Of a DNA stretch of 64,000 nucleotides, positions 20,891 through 31,517 are shown in pieces. Each line of letters starts with the position of its first letter. The first letter of the stretch is position 1. The stretch is from contig JALMQS010000099.1 of NCBI GenBank assembly GCA_024734495.1, forward strand, positions 97,074,958-97,138,957, in the 5' to 3' direction. Both the position numbers and the translations under genes were made by a program. A model generated the notes under the pieces. That model was not told the origin of the DNA. It saw only the letters and a list, made by a program, of their open reading frames with translations, and searched no databases. Origin of the DNA: Forficula auricularia (lineage: Eukaryota > Arthropoda > Insecta > Dermaptera > Forficulidae).

Positions 20891-22670
20891 TTGCAAAAGC
20901 TTAAAAATATTGATAAATAATATTTATAATTAAAAATATTTTAGTGATTATAAAAATATGGCAATTTGATCAAGAATATTTGAAGCTAGTTTCACAATTA
21001 AAAAGTAAACAAAAGATTTTTAAATATTTTGTTAAATTGTTAAAAACATCAATATAAATAAATTTAAAAAAATTTTGACTAAAGGTGTCATACAACTTTA
21101 TTATAAAATATGTATAATATTTATTTAGTAAAATAATGATAATAACTACTAACTAGAAATATATTTGTAAATGTAATACTCTACTGGTTGAATTGTTCAT
21201 TGAAAGAGAAGTTACACCTAAAACTACCTAAATTTACTTATTAAAAATAAGCAATCTTGGGGGATTTAGCCAAAATAAAATTTTCGACAAACAAATATAA
21301 TTAATTAAAAATAATTTGATAAAGAATATTTGAAGCTAATTTCACACATTAAAAAAATAAATAAACAAAAGACTTTTTATTTTTAACAATAGACATTATT
21401 AAAAAAAGTAAGGTTATGTTGCTTCATTTAAACAAAATTGTTAATAAGTTGAAAACAACATTGTAACTAAATTTGTTTTAACTAAGGGTGTTATACATCT
21501 TTAAAATGTAATTACGACTTTATTATAAAATATTTAGAATTTAATTCGTATATAGTATAGTTATATATATTTAATGGAAAAGCTTGAAAATGTCCAAACA
21601 TTATAAAAAATAGACCCCTATATGTGACGGCCAAGGGTGAATGAGGGTTGGGGGGTTGTTCGAGGGAGTAAACATAAAACAGTGCGTTTTTATTGCCATA
21701 TAAGCGTGAATATATTTGTCTTTTATATCTTCAATCCCATTTATCTCTTTAAAAAACTAATCTCTCCAGCAATAACTACTTAAATATTAATTTATAACGT
21801 TATGTATATATTTTTTTATTTGCTACCAGAATACATTATAGTAAAGTAGTATAACGTAATATTATTGGTAGAAACGAAAAATAAATTCACCCCCCATCTA
21901 AACTAAAGTCGTTATATTGCATTTGGTCAAGCAAGAAATAAATACCTCGATTACTAACGTCGGGATCCAATTTCCCCCACCTTACTGATGATACCCCTAG
22001 CTCTTGTTTGCGATAATCGGGGAGCGATATCAGATATCAAGAGCCGCGCGTACAGAACCGATTCGATATTTACTAATTAAAATGAAATTTATCGTCGCGA
22101 TTCGATTACAAACACAACGAGTGACGCTACACAACCAACCCGTTTGGAATATGTCCAGAATGGAACAAAAAAACAAAAAAACAAAAAAGCTGGGGGAAAA
22201 AAAGCAAGAGGTGTATAATAATTAATAGTTGTAGACAGACTGGTTGCCTGCCTTGCGTTCCTCTCCACTTGTAGACGGTTGGATGTATTAATCTTAACAG
22301 GGAAGAATGTATTGTTATTTAATCGAGTGGTTAACGAGCAGACACTAAATAAACAAATGGAGGGCTATTTTGTCATCGGGTGAGATATTAAATCGGCCCT
22401 TTAAAGGGAACAAACGCAATCTGACATCGAGTTTATTATAGTTTTTGACAAATATATACACTCCCTCGCTTTCCTATTACCATTAAACAAAATTTTATAA
22501 ACACACCCCCTTGCACATTCATTCATGAATTAATCTAAAACAGAATAATATATCTAATATAAAAATTTGAATTTTCGTTAAAATATCCTTAAATTCATGT
22601 TAAATCAATTATGTTTATAATTATTATTATTATTCAATATTTTAAACATTATTAGAACATTGTTTTATTG
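20891..22670. other. Spacer with partial repeat D copies and a unique island
   Basis: Partial repeat D pieces lie near 20985-21030 and 21320-21430 (TTGAAGCTAATTTCACA). 21960-22450 is GC-richer and unique, with GGCCCTTTAAAGGG near 22395. The frame at 22004-22225 has no recognisable domain. Confidence 0.35.
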
Positions 22671-22757
22671 TTTTGTTTACATAACCTCATAAAAGTAATG
22701 TTAAAATGGCGTCATTTGTTTATACTTTAAAGTGTGAAATTAGCTTCAAATAGAGCT
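22671..22757 (-). repeat. Dispersed repeat D, partial minus copy
   Basis: TTTACATAACCTCA followed by GTGAAATTAGCTTCAAATA is the complement of the right half of repeat D. Confidence 0.65.
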
Positions 22758-22997
22758 TATAAATTTATGTATTTTTAATAACAACACACAAGGCGAGTTC
22801 CTATATTTTGTAACTACTTTTTCGAAAAAAATATTTACAAGGCAATCATCTTTTCGAATAAATGATGACTCGCAATTTTTCTTTAGCTGTTTTTGTCAAA
22901 AATAATCTGAGCAACGGTGGATTATTTTTCTTATTAGATATTATTAAATTGTTTAATTCTTTCAATTAATATTTTAAATTGGAGAATCAGATACACA

Positions 22998-23200
22998 TGC
23001 TTAACCGACTTCAAAAAAAGAGGAGATTCTCAATTCGACTTTATTTTTTTTTATTTTTTTGAATCTATGTTACTCGATTTCTTCGGAAACTGTGAACCGA
23101 TTTTGATGATTTTTTTGCATTGGATTCAGTATAGTTTCCGATTGGTACCATATTAATTTGGTCAAGTTCTGATGATATGATCAATGACAAAATAGCGGAA
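22998..23200 (-). mobile_element. RTE-like LINE 3' tail fragment
   Basis: Starts AACCGACTTCAAAAAAAG and continues GAACCGATTTTGATGATTTTT and AATTTGGTCAAGTTCTGATG. This is the complement of a 3' end I know from many insect genomes as the tail of RTE-type non-LTR elements (ending AGTCGGTT plus A's). No reverse transcriptase sequence remains, so it is a 5'-truncated fragment. Family naming is from memory of the motif and needs a repeat-library search. Confidence 0.6.
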
Positions 23201-23202
23201 AT

Positions 23203-23515
23203 CTCAAATACTTAACCAAGGTTCAAACATGTAACCACTGTAAAAAAACGTTTAACCAATGTTCAAATACTTAACCAAGGTTCAAATACTTAACTACGGC
23301 TCGTTTTCCTAATTAACTCGCTGTTTACATACTTACCTTGAATATTTCATATTTAATTAGCTGTTTTCATACTTAACTACGGTTTAAATACTTAACTCAG
23401 AGTTTTCTTAGTTAACTCCTCGTTTTCCTAATTAACTCGCTGTTTACATACATACCTTGTTGATTTCATATTTAATTAGCTATTTTCATACTAAACTCAG
23501 GGTTTGGCGGGTAAT
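23203..23515. repeat. 20-bp satellite with 120-bp higher-order period, array 1
   Basis: Built from 20-mers of the form TTNNTANTTAACNNNNNGTT. Successive variants include AAATACTTAACTCAGAGTTT, TCTTAGTTAACTCCTCGTTT, TCCTAATTAACTCGCTGTTT, ACATACTTACCTTGTTGATT and TCATATTTAATTAGCTGTTT. They recur in the same order about every 120 bp. The array begins directly after the RTE-like fragment. A second array lies at 29835-30235. Confidence 0.85.
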
Positions 23516-24978
23516 GAAGACAACATCGCGTAGTAAGCTCACTTATATATAAGTTTCCTTTGCACCGATTTCAAAAAGTGATTTCATGTAACAATTTCGT
23601 CGTTTAGTTGTAACTAAATTAGATAATTATTTTATACCTTTTAATACATTTTATTTGATTTTTGAGTTCTTATTATTTTATTTGTTGAATTTAGAAAAAC
23701 ATTGAAACATTTTAGTTAAATTTACTTTATATAAATAATTTTTTTAATTATATAAAGTTTATTTATATTATTATTTATTTATAAATAATTTGGATTATTT
23801 TATTGACATAAATCAACATAACCTCACTTTTAACAAGAATCTATTGTTAAAAATATTAATTTTTTGTGTATTTATTGTAAAATTAGCTTCAAATAACGAT
23901 ATCGTATATTTATATTCGTATACTGAAATAGAGTGATATTTATTTATATTAAATTTAATTAGATAATGAATTAGTGGTGGTGGCGAAAGTGTTTATGGTT
24001 GTAGGGGATGTTGAAGCGAGAGGCAGGCGACTGTTTGAAGGCCCTCAGGTTATGTTGTCAAATATTAATAAATTTATATACGGAGCGATATCCAAAGTAC
24101 ATGTAGACACACTTTCAAGGGATTAACCGTTAATCAAATGAACATGTTTTGGGTTTATAGATAAATGGAGAAATATATTTTAGTATTTAGGAACATCACA
24201 CGCTATTTCCTTCAAAAAGAAATATTTATTATAGAAACATCAGCATTAAGAAAAAAAAAATGAAAGTAAATTAATCTATCTATCAAAATGATGGATAGTA
24301 TATTCACAAATTTAGTCGTGTTGCTTGCATTCCTCTGGCATTGATCCATGCAATATACAGGAAGTTGCAACATGATCTTTTTTTTAAGGATGCGAGAACG
24401 TGCAATATTAAGATTGAGGAATATTCAAGGAGAGAAGTTGAGTGGGCGTAAATTGCGTCTGAATCTGACACCAATCATTTCTAAACTTTCAGTCGATCTT
24501 ATTTTAGGGTTCCATGTTAAAAAATGGAAAATCTGCAACCCTTATTGTAAAAGTTGCTTGTTTATCTGTCGCTATGTATGTATGCAATTTTTAGCGCACG
24601 AGTGAACAACAACCGAAAAAATAAATTCCTTGGAGGTAGTCATTTAGCTAAATCCATCTGTTCGCTACACATTCTAATATTATATGAGCAATCCTTAAAT
24701 TTAATGGGTTTCTCGAAAACAGCTCTAACAATTTTAATGAAAATCACTGATTAGAGGGTTTTTGAGCTTAGAAATCAATCAATTAAGCTTTTATCTTTGA
24801 ATAACTTTAATTTGATTCTTTTTTCTTAATTATAGTAATTATTCACAAGTAAATGAATGCTAAGATTGGGTTTTTAAAAAAGGTTTCCTTTCTCTTTTGT
24901 ATCCTCACAGACAATATGCTGGGACATGTTATTTTTTTCAAAGACCATTTTTCACCGACTTATCATTTCGACAAAAAC
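23516..24978. other. Spacer with a repeat D fragment
   Basis: A repeat D minus fragment lies at about 23800-23905 (CATAACCTCACTTTTAACA to ATTAGCTTCAAATAACG). Near 24509 AGGGTTCCATGTTAAAAAAT resembles a widespread insect repeat whose other end (GGCCAAGTGCGAGTCGGAC) appears alone at 41208. The open frames at 24348-25056 have no known domain. Confidence 0.4.
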
Positions 24979-25399
24979 TATATATATGTTGCAGTAAAAA
25001 CCCGTTTTTATTTACTAGTTAAAGAGCATTTCACTGAATACCTTTGTGGAAACTAGAATTTACTGATTTTGGTTGAGTTTGGTCCAAATATCTAGAATCT
25101 TCATCTTTGACCTTACGCCTCATTTTGGGGTTTTTTTTTCAAAAAATTTTAAACGAAAATGTCAAAAATTACCCTTCACAACTTTGCTTCTAATTGTTGA
25201 CATTTTCGTTTAAAAATTAAAAAAAAAAATACCCAAAATGAGGCGGAAGGTCAAAAATGAAGATTCTAGATATTTGGACCAAACTCAACCAAAATCAGTA
25301 AATTCTAGTTGCCACAAAGGTATTCAGTGAAATGCTCTTTAACTAGAAAGAACCCGTTCTTACTAAAAAACGGGGTTTTACTGCAACATATATATATTT
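24979..25399. mobile_element. Long foldback element J, copy 1
   Basis: Arms of about 200 bp with terminal ATATATGTTGCAGTAAAAAC and its complement. Inner landmarks are CACTGAATACCTTTGTGG, CTAGAATTTACTGATTTTGG and CATTTTCGTTT. Another copy is at 60844-61224. The ends abut TA repeats, so a TA target is possible but cannot be proven. Confidence 0.8.
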
Positions 25400-25681
25400 T
25401 TCTTCCGAAACGTTTAAATTATTAAAAAACGTTTTATTATTTTTTTCATAAAAACTGTATTCATTTCATTCAATTGAATAAAAAAATTATCAAAAATTTA
25501 TTTCAAAATCTATATTATATAATATAACCAGGTTAAATTTTTTTGTGTGGGGGGGGGAAGATTTTTAATTTAACTGTTTATTAACAGGTGGTTGAAAAAA
25601 TCAATCATATGGTTGAATCAAAACAAAACATGGGGGTGATTAAATAAACAATAATTAAAATAAAAAAATAAAGAAACTCCG

Positions 25682-25797
25682 CCAGGGTAGCACGATTTAG
25701 AAGATGTTTTATTTAGCTCTTATTAAGATGTCTTTAAGATGTCGATCAAATATCTTAGTGTCTATAAACATCTTTTAGAACGGGCGTCCTATCCAGG
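25682..25797. repeat. Short foldback MITE candidate
   Basis: The left CCAGGGTAGCACG, then AAGATGTTTTAT, pairs with the right ATAAACATCTTTT, then CGTCCTATCCAGG. The centre holds AAGATGTC direct repeats. Single copy here; no duplication was identified. Confidence 0.55.
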
Positions 25798-26416
25798 TAA
25801 TTCATAGTCATTAGATTTATATTATTCATAGTAACATGTTAACGAATTAATATTACTAAAATAAGAACTTTTATTCAATTCTATATTGTTTTATAAATGG
25901 GTGGTTATGTATTTCATTATTAATTTTGAATAATAATTTATGTAAGCTCTGAAGTAATTGATAGCCAAAAACTGAGTTAATAATTGATAAATATTTCTTG
26001 AATCATCTCATTGTGATAATTATTTCAAATTCAAAGAACGATGATTCGGTCTCCCTTCCATCCCTTCGTCGCCGTTTTAATAATTAGAAATCTTCTGGCA
26101 GTCAAAATAATTGTTGAGAGTTGAGTAAATCATAAATCATCCAAATGAATAGCGGGTTTATTGTTATGAGACCTCCTTAGTGTTACAAATGTTATTATAC
26201 TAGACAGTATGTTTAGGTATAAATTCCATACACTTTAATATTAAGAGGAGAGGGGAGAGTGAGAGTGACTTTTCATCTCTCTCATCAAAATGTCATTTTT
26301 CAAAATGAGCATAGGAAAATATAAATAGACAGACGGATAGACAGCCACTTTATAATTTCCTTTCGCAGTCTGTTTAATTGGCAAAAACCGAATACGGAGA
26401 ATTAGTATACCTGGAG
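25798..26416. other. Unique spacer
   Basis: AT-rich, with a somewhat GC-richer unique part at about 26035-26220. No gene or shared repeat recognised. Confidence 0.4.
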
Positions 26417-27005
26417 GACTAAGGGCAAGTTGTATGTCGGTTGGTAAACTCTTTTTAAAAGTTGACAAAGGGTAAATCCTTAGAATTCACCTTGTGCCCT
26501 TAGGGCCAGTTGTATGTCTGTTGGTAAAGTCTTTGTAAAAGTTGACAAAGGGTAAATCCTTAGAATTCACCTTGTGCCCTTAGGGCCAGTTGTATGTCGG
26601 TTGGTAAACTCTTTTTAAAAGTTGACAAAGGGTAAATCCTTAGAATTCACCCTGTGCCCTTAGGGCCAGTTGTATGTCGGTTGGTAAACTCTTTTTAAAA
26701 GTTGACAAAGGGTAAATCCTTAGAATTCACCTTGTGCCCTTAGGGCCAGTTGTATGTCGGTTGGTAAACTCTTTTTAAAAGTTGACAAAGGGTAAATCCT
26801 TAGAATTCACCTTGTGCCCTTAGGGCCACTTGTATGTCGGTTGGTAAAGTCTTTGTAAAAGTTGACAAAGGGTAGACCTTTGAATTCTAAGGTTTTACCA
26901 TTTGTCAACTTTTATACCAACCGACTTCAGAATTCTAAGGTTTTACCCTTTGTCAACTTTAAAAGACTACCAACCGACTTTTAGAATTCTAGGGTTTTAC
27001 CCTTA
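26417..27005. repeat. 80-bp minisatellite with degenerate inverted units
   Basis: GTTGACAAAGGGTAAATCC recurs exactly every 80 bp at 26461, 26541, 26621, 26701, 26781 and (slightly altered) 26861, each preceded by TGTATGTCGGTTGGTAAA. Immediately after, about 26883-27000, two shorter units run in inverted orientation (GGTTTTACCCTTTGTCAAC). The structure resembles a subterminal repeat array closed by its inverted copy. Confidence 0.92.
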
Positions 27006-27049
27006 GTGTAGGTAGTACACGATTTTAGGTCGCGGTTCACCTCTCGGGG

Positions 27050-27238
27050 TGCGCCATCTCAAAGTGGTCAATAGGAATTCTTGATCGATATTGATATTCT
27101 TAATCAATATTGTTTTGCAAAACAAGTCGAGATAAATTGTAAAAGAGTAAGGCTTAATAAAAAAACACAACTTTTTAAAATCTATTGAGAATTGTCAAAG
27201 TTATTCAAGAGTTCCATTGACCACTTTGAGATGGCGCA
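27050..27238. mobile_element. Foldback MITE with GCGCCATCTCAAAGTGGTCAAT ends
   Basis: Inverted ends of about 35 bp (GCGCCATCTCAAAGTGG on the left, CCACTTTGAGATGGCGC on the right), with weaker pairing continuing inward. Non-coding interior. It is inserted between the 80-bp minisatellite and the hAT-like end at about 27348. No clear duplication. Confidence 0.7.
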
Positions 27239-27304
27239 TACGTTATCTTTTAGTTAATAAACACTAGGCAACTAGCTCTGAGTGCTTAATAATTTTGTTT
27301 TTCT

Positions 27305-27348
27305 AATTTTTATTTTGACTCGCGAAACCCCAGGGTTTGAAGTTCACT
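27305..27348 (-). mobile_element. Solitary hAT-like terminus
   Basis: Read on the minus strand from 27348, CAGTGAACTTCAAACCC then GGGGTTTCGCGAGTC looks like a hAT terminal sequence. I cannot find the partner end or an 8-bp duplication, so the element is truncated or was broken up by the neighbouring repeats. Confidence 0.35.
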
Positions 27349-27429
27349 GTTCTAATAAATTCTTTTATTCGAAATTTGTTGACTTTACATGAATCAGAAT
27401 TAAATACCATTATTGAATCAATTAAATTT

Positions 27430-27672
27430 ATTATTATTATTATTTACATGAATTAATGTATACATATTTGTACTTCGACTTCGGAGATTACTTCTCCACC
27501 ATCGACTGTCCTTGATAGACTTTTTAGGCCTTATTTTTAATAAGAGGAAAAAACTAATTAAATAAAAAAACTTTGGCGCTAATGGCCTAGCAGTCGATGC
27601 GCCCTAAAAAAAAAACTTCTTTTTCGATAATTATTTCAATTCCATATTGCGGAAAAATACTTTTTCCAATTC
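27430..27672 (-). mobile_element. SINE-A copy 3 (13-bp duplication), with internal insertion
   Basis: Minus-strand copy whose A-tail has become (TTA)n at the left edge. The exact 13-bp duplication ATCAATTAAATTT lies at 27417-27429 and 27673-27685. The 5' end differs from other copies. The body is interrupted at about 27572-27613 by a short tRNA-like insert. Confidence 0.8.
27572..27613 (+). mobile_element. Very short A-tailed tRNA-like insert inside SINE-A
   Basis: About 32 bp followed by a run of ten A's interrupts SINE-A at a position where all other copies are continuous. It contains TGGCCTAGCAG (27583-27593), a perfect match to the pol III A box TRGYNNANNNG, and pairs GGCGC with GCGCC. 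It looks like the 5' part of a tRNA or tRNA-derived SINE that was reverse-transcribed and inserted. Confidence 0.55.
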
Positions 27673-27947
27673 ATCAATTAAATTTCCTAATTTTAATATA
27701 CTTATAATAATATTTGTAATGATATATTAGTGGGTTTTAAAATTAAAAAAACAATTAATTAATAAAAGAAAATTGAAACAAAAGTATTTTAGATTTTTAT
27801 TGACACACCCATCTGTGAATAATTAATTTAATTAAGAAGAAATCAATCAAATTATGAGACTCTGACAGATCGATATGTCGATCCAAAAACTCCGTAATCA
27901 GGGATTTTCATGGAAATCATTAGAGCCGTTTTTGAAAAACCGATTCG

Positions 27948-28928
27948 ATACGAGTATAATATATATAATAAAAATGAATTTCTGTTTCTTTGTAAGCGCA
28001 GATCTCTCAAATGCCTGGACCGATTTGGCTAATTTTTGATTGATTATAAAAATGTTTGTTAAAAAATATGTTTTATATACACTGTATCAATCAATTTATT
28101 GTAAATAAAGGCTTAATAATAATAATAATAATTCGCATCCCTAAATTCCTTTGTAAATATTGTACATATAAATATCAACCTTTGTACATAAATTTTTGCC
28201 TTGGGTAAATACCCCGGCAACTGTGTAAAAATTAAAAGAAAAATAAACAAAATAATAATAATAATAATAATAGTCCAATTCAGGTTAATACGTAAAAAAA
28301 AAAAAATAGAAAAGTTGCCGGGAAAATTGGAAAATTCAGGAAAAACTAAAAAAAAATTCAGGTTAGCCAACATAGCTCGCCAAACAATAAAAGAACTAAA
28401 CTAGCTAAGAAAAAACTATCTATTTTTTTTTAAGTAAATTTAAAAAAAAAATTTAAAAAAAAACGTCATGATAACTAAATTTTTGAAAAGGTTATGGTTA
28501 TTTAAAAAAGTTATTTTTTTAAAAAATTCTTAACTTCTTTTGGGTTGCGTGAAAAATTCTGAAAACCGTCTTTAATAGGGTAGAAAAAAATAAAAAAGTT
28601 TCAGCCAAGCTTTTGATTATATATAGATGAAAAATATTTTATTTAAATAGCTTTTTAGAAATCTTTCAACTGTAAATATTATTTTTGGTTAAGGGAACAA
28701 TAATTATAAACCTGCCCAAAAATTTAGATATACCAATCGGAGCACCAAACGGACATATGTTGCTAATATAGTTTCGATACGTCCAGTGGTTTAGGCTTGA
28801 AGCATAAGAGTTAGTCACAGAAACGCGTGGTCTGGTCAGCTATTATCTATATAAATTTTAACCATAAAACGAGACGCTCCCCGCCAGGGACTAGGTGACA
28901 CCGGGCCGAAGGCCCGGGCGTCATCTGG
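27948..28928 (+). mobile_element. Non-autonomous Helitron (3' end clear, 5' end approximate)
   Basis: The 3' end has the hairpin CCGGGCC, GAA, GGCCCGG (28901-28917), seven bases, then CTGG followed by T (28925-28929), matching the Helitron rule of a hairpin upstream of CTRR with insertion before T. About 27950-28030 (ATAATAAAAATGAATTTCTG, GACCGATTTGGCTAATTTT) resembles Helitron 5' ends known from insects. No Rep/helicase coding is present; open frames at 28113-28404 are low-complexity. The exact 5' TC is not fixed. Confidence 0.65.
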
Positions 28929-29039
28929 TATATAATATAAATAATTACTCAATTGTTTTAAGATACTTAGCTACATTAATAAATCGGTATTTTACCGAGA
29001 ATAGTATTTTTTTAAATTTGAAATCTCTTAACATAATAT

Positions 29040-29500
29040 GTATTCTTTCTTTAATTTTTATCCCGATCATCGGACTGTCACTGATATCTCTCCCTCCCAC
29101 GCCCTCCATCCTGGATGGAATTCCTCCGGGACGATTTTTTCTTCATTTCCCATGATTAAAAAGCTGATAAGCGCCGGCTTCTGATACGGTAGCCTGTCTG
29201 TTGTCGTATATCACCTGGCCTGTGTACAGATGGATTTCGCTAATTTACAACTCCCTCTCTGTACACACAGAAGGAAGTATGTGTGTGTGGGTGTGTGTTA
29301 GGAGGAAGTGTACTCTGTGAACAAGAAGGGCATTGAAGGCGACGAGAACAAAGCAGAGGAGAGAACAAAAATAACCAGGGACATGTCAAACAAAGCGTTT
29401 GTTTTAGGAAGGGGATTTCTCAGGATCGAAACTGAACGAACGAACCAACCGACCGGCCGGTTAACCTAAACAATATAAGCGAACCGACTCCGGCATGAAA
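29040..29500. other. GC-richer unique island
   Basis: Unique sequence with a GT tract near 29280-29298 and GAACGAACGAACC-like words near 29432. No domain-bearing ORF. Candidate regulatory DNA. Confidence 0.3.
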
Positions 29501-29504
29501 ATAA

Positions 29505-29775
29505 ATTAGATTGGAAAAATAGACAAATTTCAAATTTATTTTCCATTTCAAATAGAAAAAGAAAAAGAGAGTTTTTCTACTAAAAATAATAAATCGCTGG
29601 ATGAACGAAACCCAAACATGAGGGTGTGGGGGGATTTTTTAATTTTTCAAAAATTCTTAACGTCCATTATTAGAAAATTCCCGAATCCAAATTTGTGCAT
29701 GCCAATGTTAAAAATTCGAAATTTAATACAGTGTAAAATCAATGAGGTTCTCCTCTGATTGATTCAAATTATTAT
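29505..29775 (+). repeat. Duplicated flank of the satellite, long version
   Basis: 29511-29570 (AATAGACAAATTTCAAATTT and the AGAAAAAGAAAAAG run) and 29710-29770 (CAGTGTAAAATCAATGAGG, TCTGATTGATTCAAATTATT) recur together at 30233-30350 with the intervening roughly 135 bp missing. The two versions bracket satellite array 2. Confidence 0.75.
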
Positions 29776-29834
29776 TCCGTACCCGTCTATAAGTCTTAAA
29801 ATACTTGAAATATCGAATTCGTATTTATTTATGT

Positions 29835-30235
29835 TGATTTATATTTAATTAGCTGTTTTCATACTTAACCACGGTTAAAATACTTAATTCTAAATTTTCT
29901 CAGTTAACTCCTCGTTTTCCTAATTAACTCGCAGTTTACATACATATCTTGTTTATTTCATATTTAATTAGCTATTTTCATATTTAATTAGCTATTTTCA
30001 TATTTAATTAGCTATTTTCATATTTAATTAGCTGTTTTCATTCTTAACTCAAGGTTTAAATACTTAACTCTCAGTTTTCTTAGTAAACTCCGCGTTTTTC
30101 TAATTAACTTGCTGTTTACATACTTACCTTGTTGATTTCAATTAAAATTAGCTGTTTCCATGCTTAACTCAAAGTTTAAATACTTAACCACGGTTGAATA
30201 CTTAACCATGGTTCAAATACTTAACCACGGCAGAT
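29835..30235. repeat. 20-bp satellite with 120-bp higher-order period, array 2
   Basis: The same 20-mer variants and order as at 23203-23515. Within it, TCATATTTAATTAGCTATTT is repeated as a homogeneous run of about four 20-mers (29957-30037), showing recent expansion of a single variant. The right end reads ACTTAACCACGG several times. Confidence 0.85.
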
Positions 30236-30350
30236 TGGTAAAATAGACAAATTTCAAATTTATTTTAAATAGAAAAAGAAAAAGTTTTTCTATTTAATAC
30301 AGTGTAAAATCAATGAGGTTCTTCTCTGATTGATTCAAATTATTGTTTTA
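30233..30350 (+). repeat. Duplicated flank of the satellite, deleted version
   Basis: Joins the two blocks present at 29511-29570 and 29710-29770 with the middle removed. The TGATTGATTCAAATTATT end is shared with the start of repeat C. Confidence 0.7.
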
Positions 30351-30419
30351 TAATTTAAAATTTTATTTTATTTTTGGGGAATTCGAAACAAACTAAAGAG
30401 AGGAGAGTTTTGAATTGGT

Positions 30420-30670
30420 TGAATTAAATGAATAAATTACGATGGGACACCGATTTTATTTACAGCATAATACCATAAACATAGCCTTTTGAAATACAGC
30501 GTAAGTTTCAAGGTCCATGGTATGTCTGCTGAAAAAAAGAAACCCTATCGACAATAACAATATATGTATAAGCGATCCCCTACCATACAGTTTTCCAAGA
30601 TTCTCACCCGAATCAGCCGACTAGGATCATATGACTTGTACTAGTGGTTTCCATATGAAGGACTTTTGTA
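30420..30670 (+). repeat. Dispersed repeat C, copy 1
   Basis: Marked by GCGTAAGTTTCAAGGTCC, CTGCTGAAAAAAAGAAACCC and CACCCGAATCAGC. Related copies lie at 34840-35045 (plus) and 40085-40330 (minus). No inverted ends or tail were found; class unknown. Confidence 0.65.
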
Positions 30671-30727
30671 ATTATTGTCTTTCGACAAACATAAAAATCA
30701 CACACACATATCTTTTAAAAAACAATC

Positions 30728-30762
30728 ATCAAGCTTTTCGAGAGAATTTCTCCCTTTATCAA
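30728..30762 (-). repeat. Degenerate PLE-like hammerhead motif, subfamily b
   Basis: Read on the minus strand: ATTGATAAAGGGAGAAATTC followed by TCTCGAAAAGC. It resembles the CTGATGA...GAAAC frame of the other elements and the arm sequences at 6846-6985. The core is mutated. Confidence 0.45.
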
Positions 30763-30974
30763 TGGAATTTTATAATTTAAATAATAATAATATTAATAAT
30801 AAACATTTGAAGATTGTTTTGTAGAAAGATTTGTATTTATTTAAATTATACCTAATAAATCAATCAATACATTTTATTTTAAATAAACGATATATAAATT
30901 TATTTGTTAGAGACTATAGTTTATATGATTTTATCTTAATTATCAAGTTTTTTTAAATAGCAATATTCTATCTA

Positions 30975-31195
30975 TTATTTTTCATGGGTTTAAATATCCG
31001 ATTGTCTGTAGGTAAGTTGTTTGATGTAATAGTAGGCTGGTCACCCAAAAATTTACCACATTCAATCAAATATTTAAACCCATGAAAAATAACAGTTATA
31101 ATATTTATAATTAAAAAGACTGATGATGGAGTTCTAACCTTCGAAACTATAGTTTCTAAGACATAAATTTTATAAATAGTATTTAACATATACAT
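30975..31195 (+). repeat. Foldback with a PLE-like hammerhead motif
   Basis: Short arms pair TTTTTCATGGGTTTAAATAT (about 30979) with ATATTTAAACCCATGAAAAA (about 31070). Downstream on the plus strand are CTGATGA (31120-31126), GGAG, TTCTAAC, CTTC, then GAAA at 31143, with one G-U pair in helix II. GAAACTATAGTTTC (31143-31156) is a perfect palindrome. No target duplication was found. Confidence 0.6.
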
Positions 31196-31371
31196 AATCT
31201 ATATGTAAATTTGAATCAAATAGAGGATAACCTCATTGATTTCTCCTTACTGATTTATTATTGTAAATATTATTATTTATTATTCATTATTCGTGTCCGT
31301 GATTAATAATTAAAGGAATCATATGGAGTTGGACATGACTTTAAATTAAATACAAGTTTTCATTTAAATAC

Positions 31372-31411
31372 GCCAAACGTTTCGTTGGTGATTTGCAACT
31401 TCTTCAGTGGC
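31372..31411 (-). ncRNA. Hammerhead-like ribozyme motif (family d, minus)
   Basis: Inverted, identical partner of 31478-31517: GCCA, CUGAAGA, A, GUUG, loop, CAAC, GAAA, CGUU, UGGC. The two could pair with each other in one long transcript and would then be inactive hairpin sequence. Confidence 0.6.
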
Positions 31412-31477
31412 TCATTTATTAAACTTATTTGTCTGGAATCTTAGTTAAAACTCTAGACAAATAGGTTTAATAAATGA

Positions 31478-31517
31478 GCCACTGAAGAAGTTGCAAATCA
31501 CCAACGAAACGTTTGGC
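31478..31517 (+). ncRNA. Hammerhead-like ribozyme motif (family d, plus)
   Basis: Helix I GCCA (31478-31481) with UGGC (31514-31517). Core CUGAAGA (31482-31488), one extra A, helix II GUUG (31490-31493) with CAAC (31502-31505), core GAAA (31506-31509), then CGUU with GUU as cleavage triplet. Helix III would be only the self-complementary ACGU, suggesting a dimer. The extra A after CUGANGA departs from the classical core, so activity is unproven. The minus copy at 31372-31411 is identical. Confidence 0.6.

Noticed and set aside
26417..26880. CRISPR-like array
   Set aside because: Units are contiguous 80-bp tandem copies without unique spacers, and the DNA is eukaryotic.
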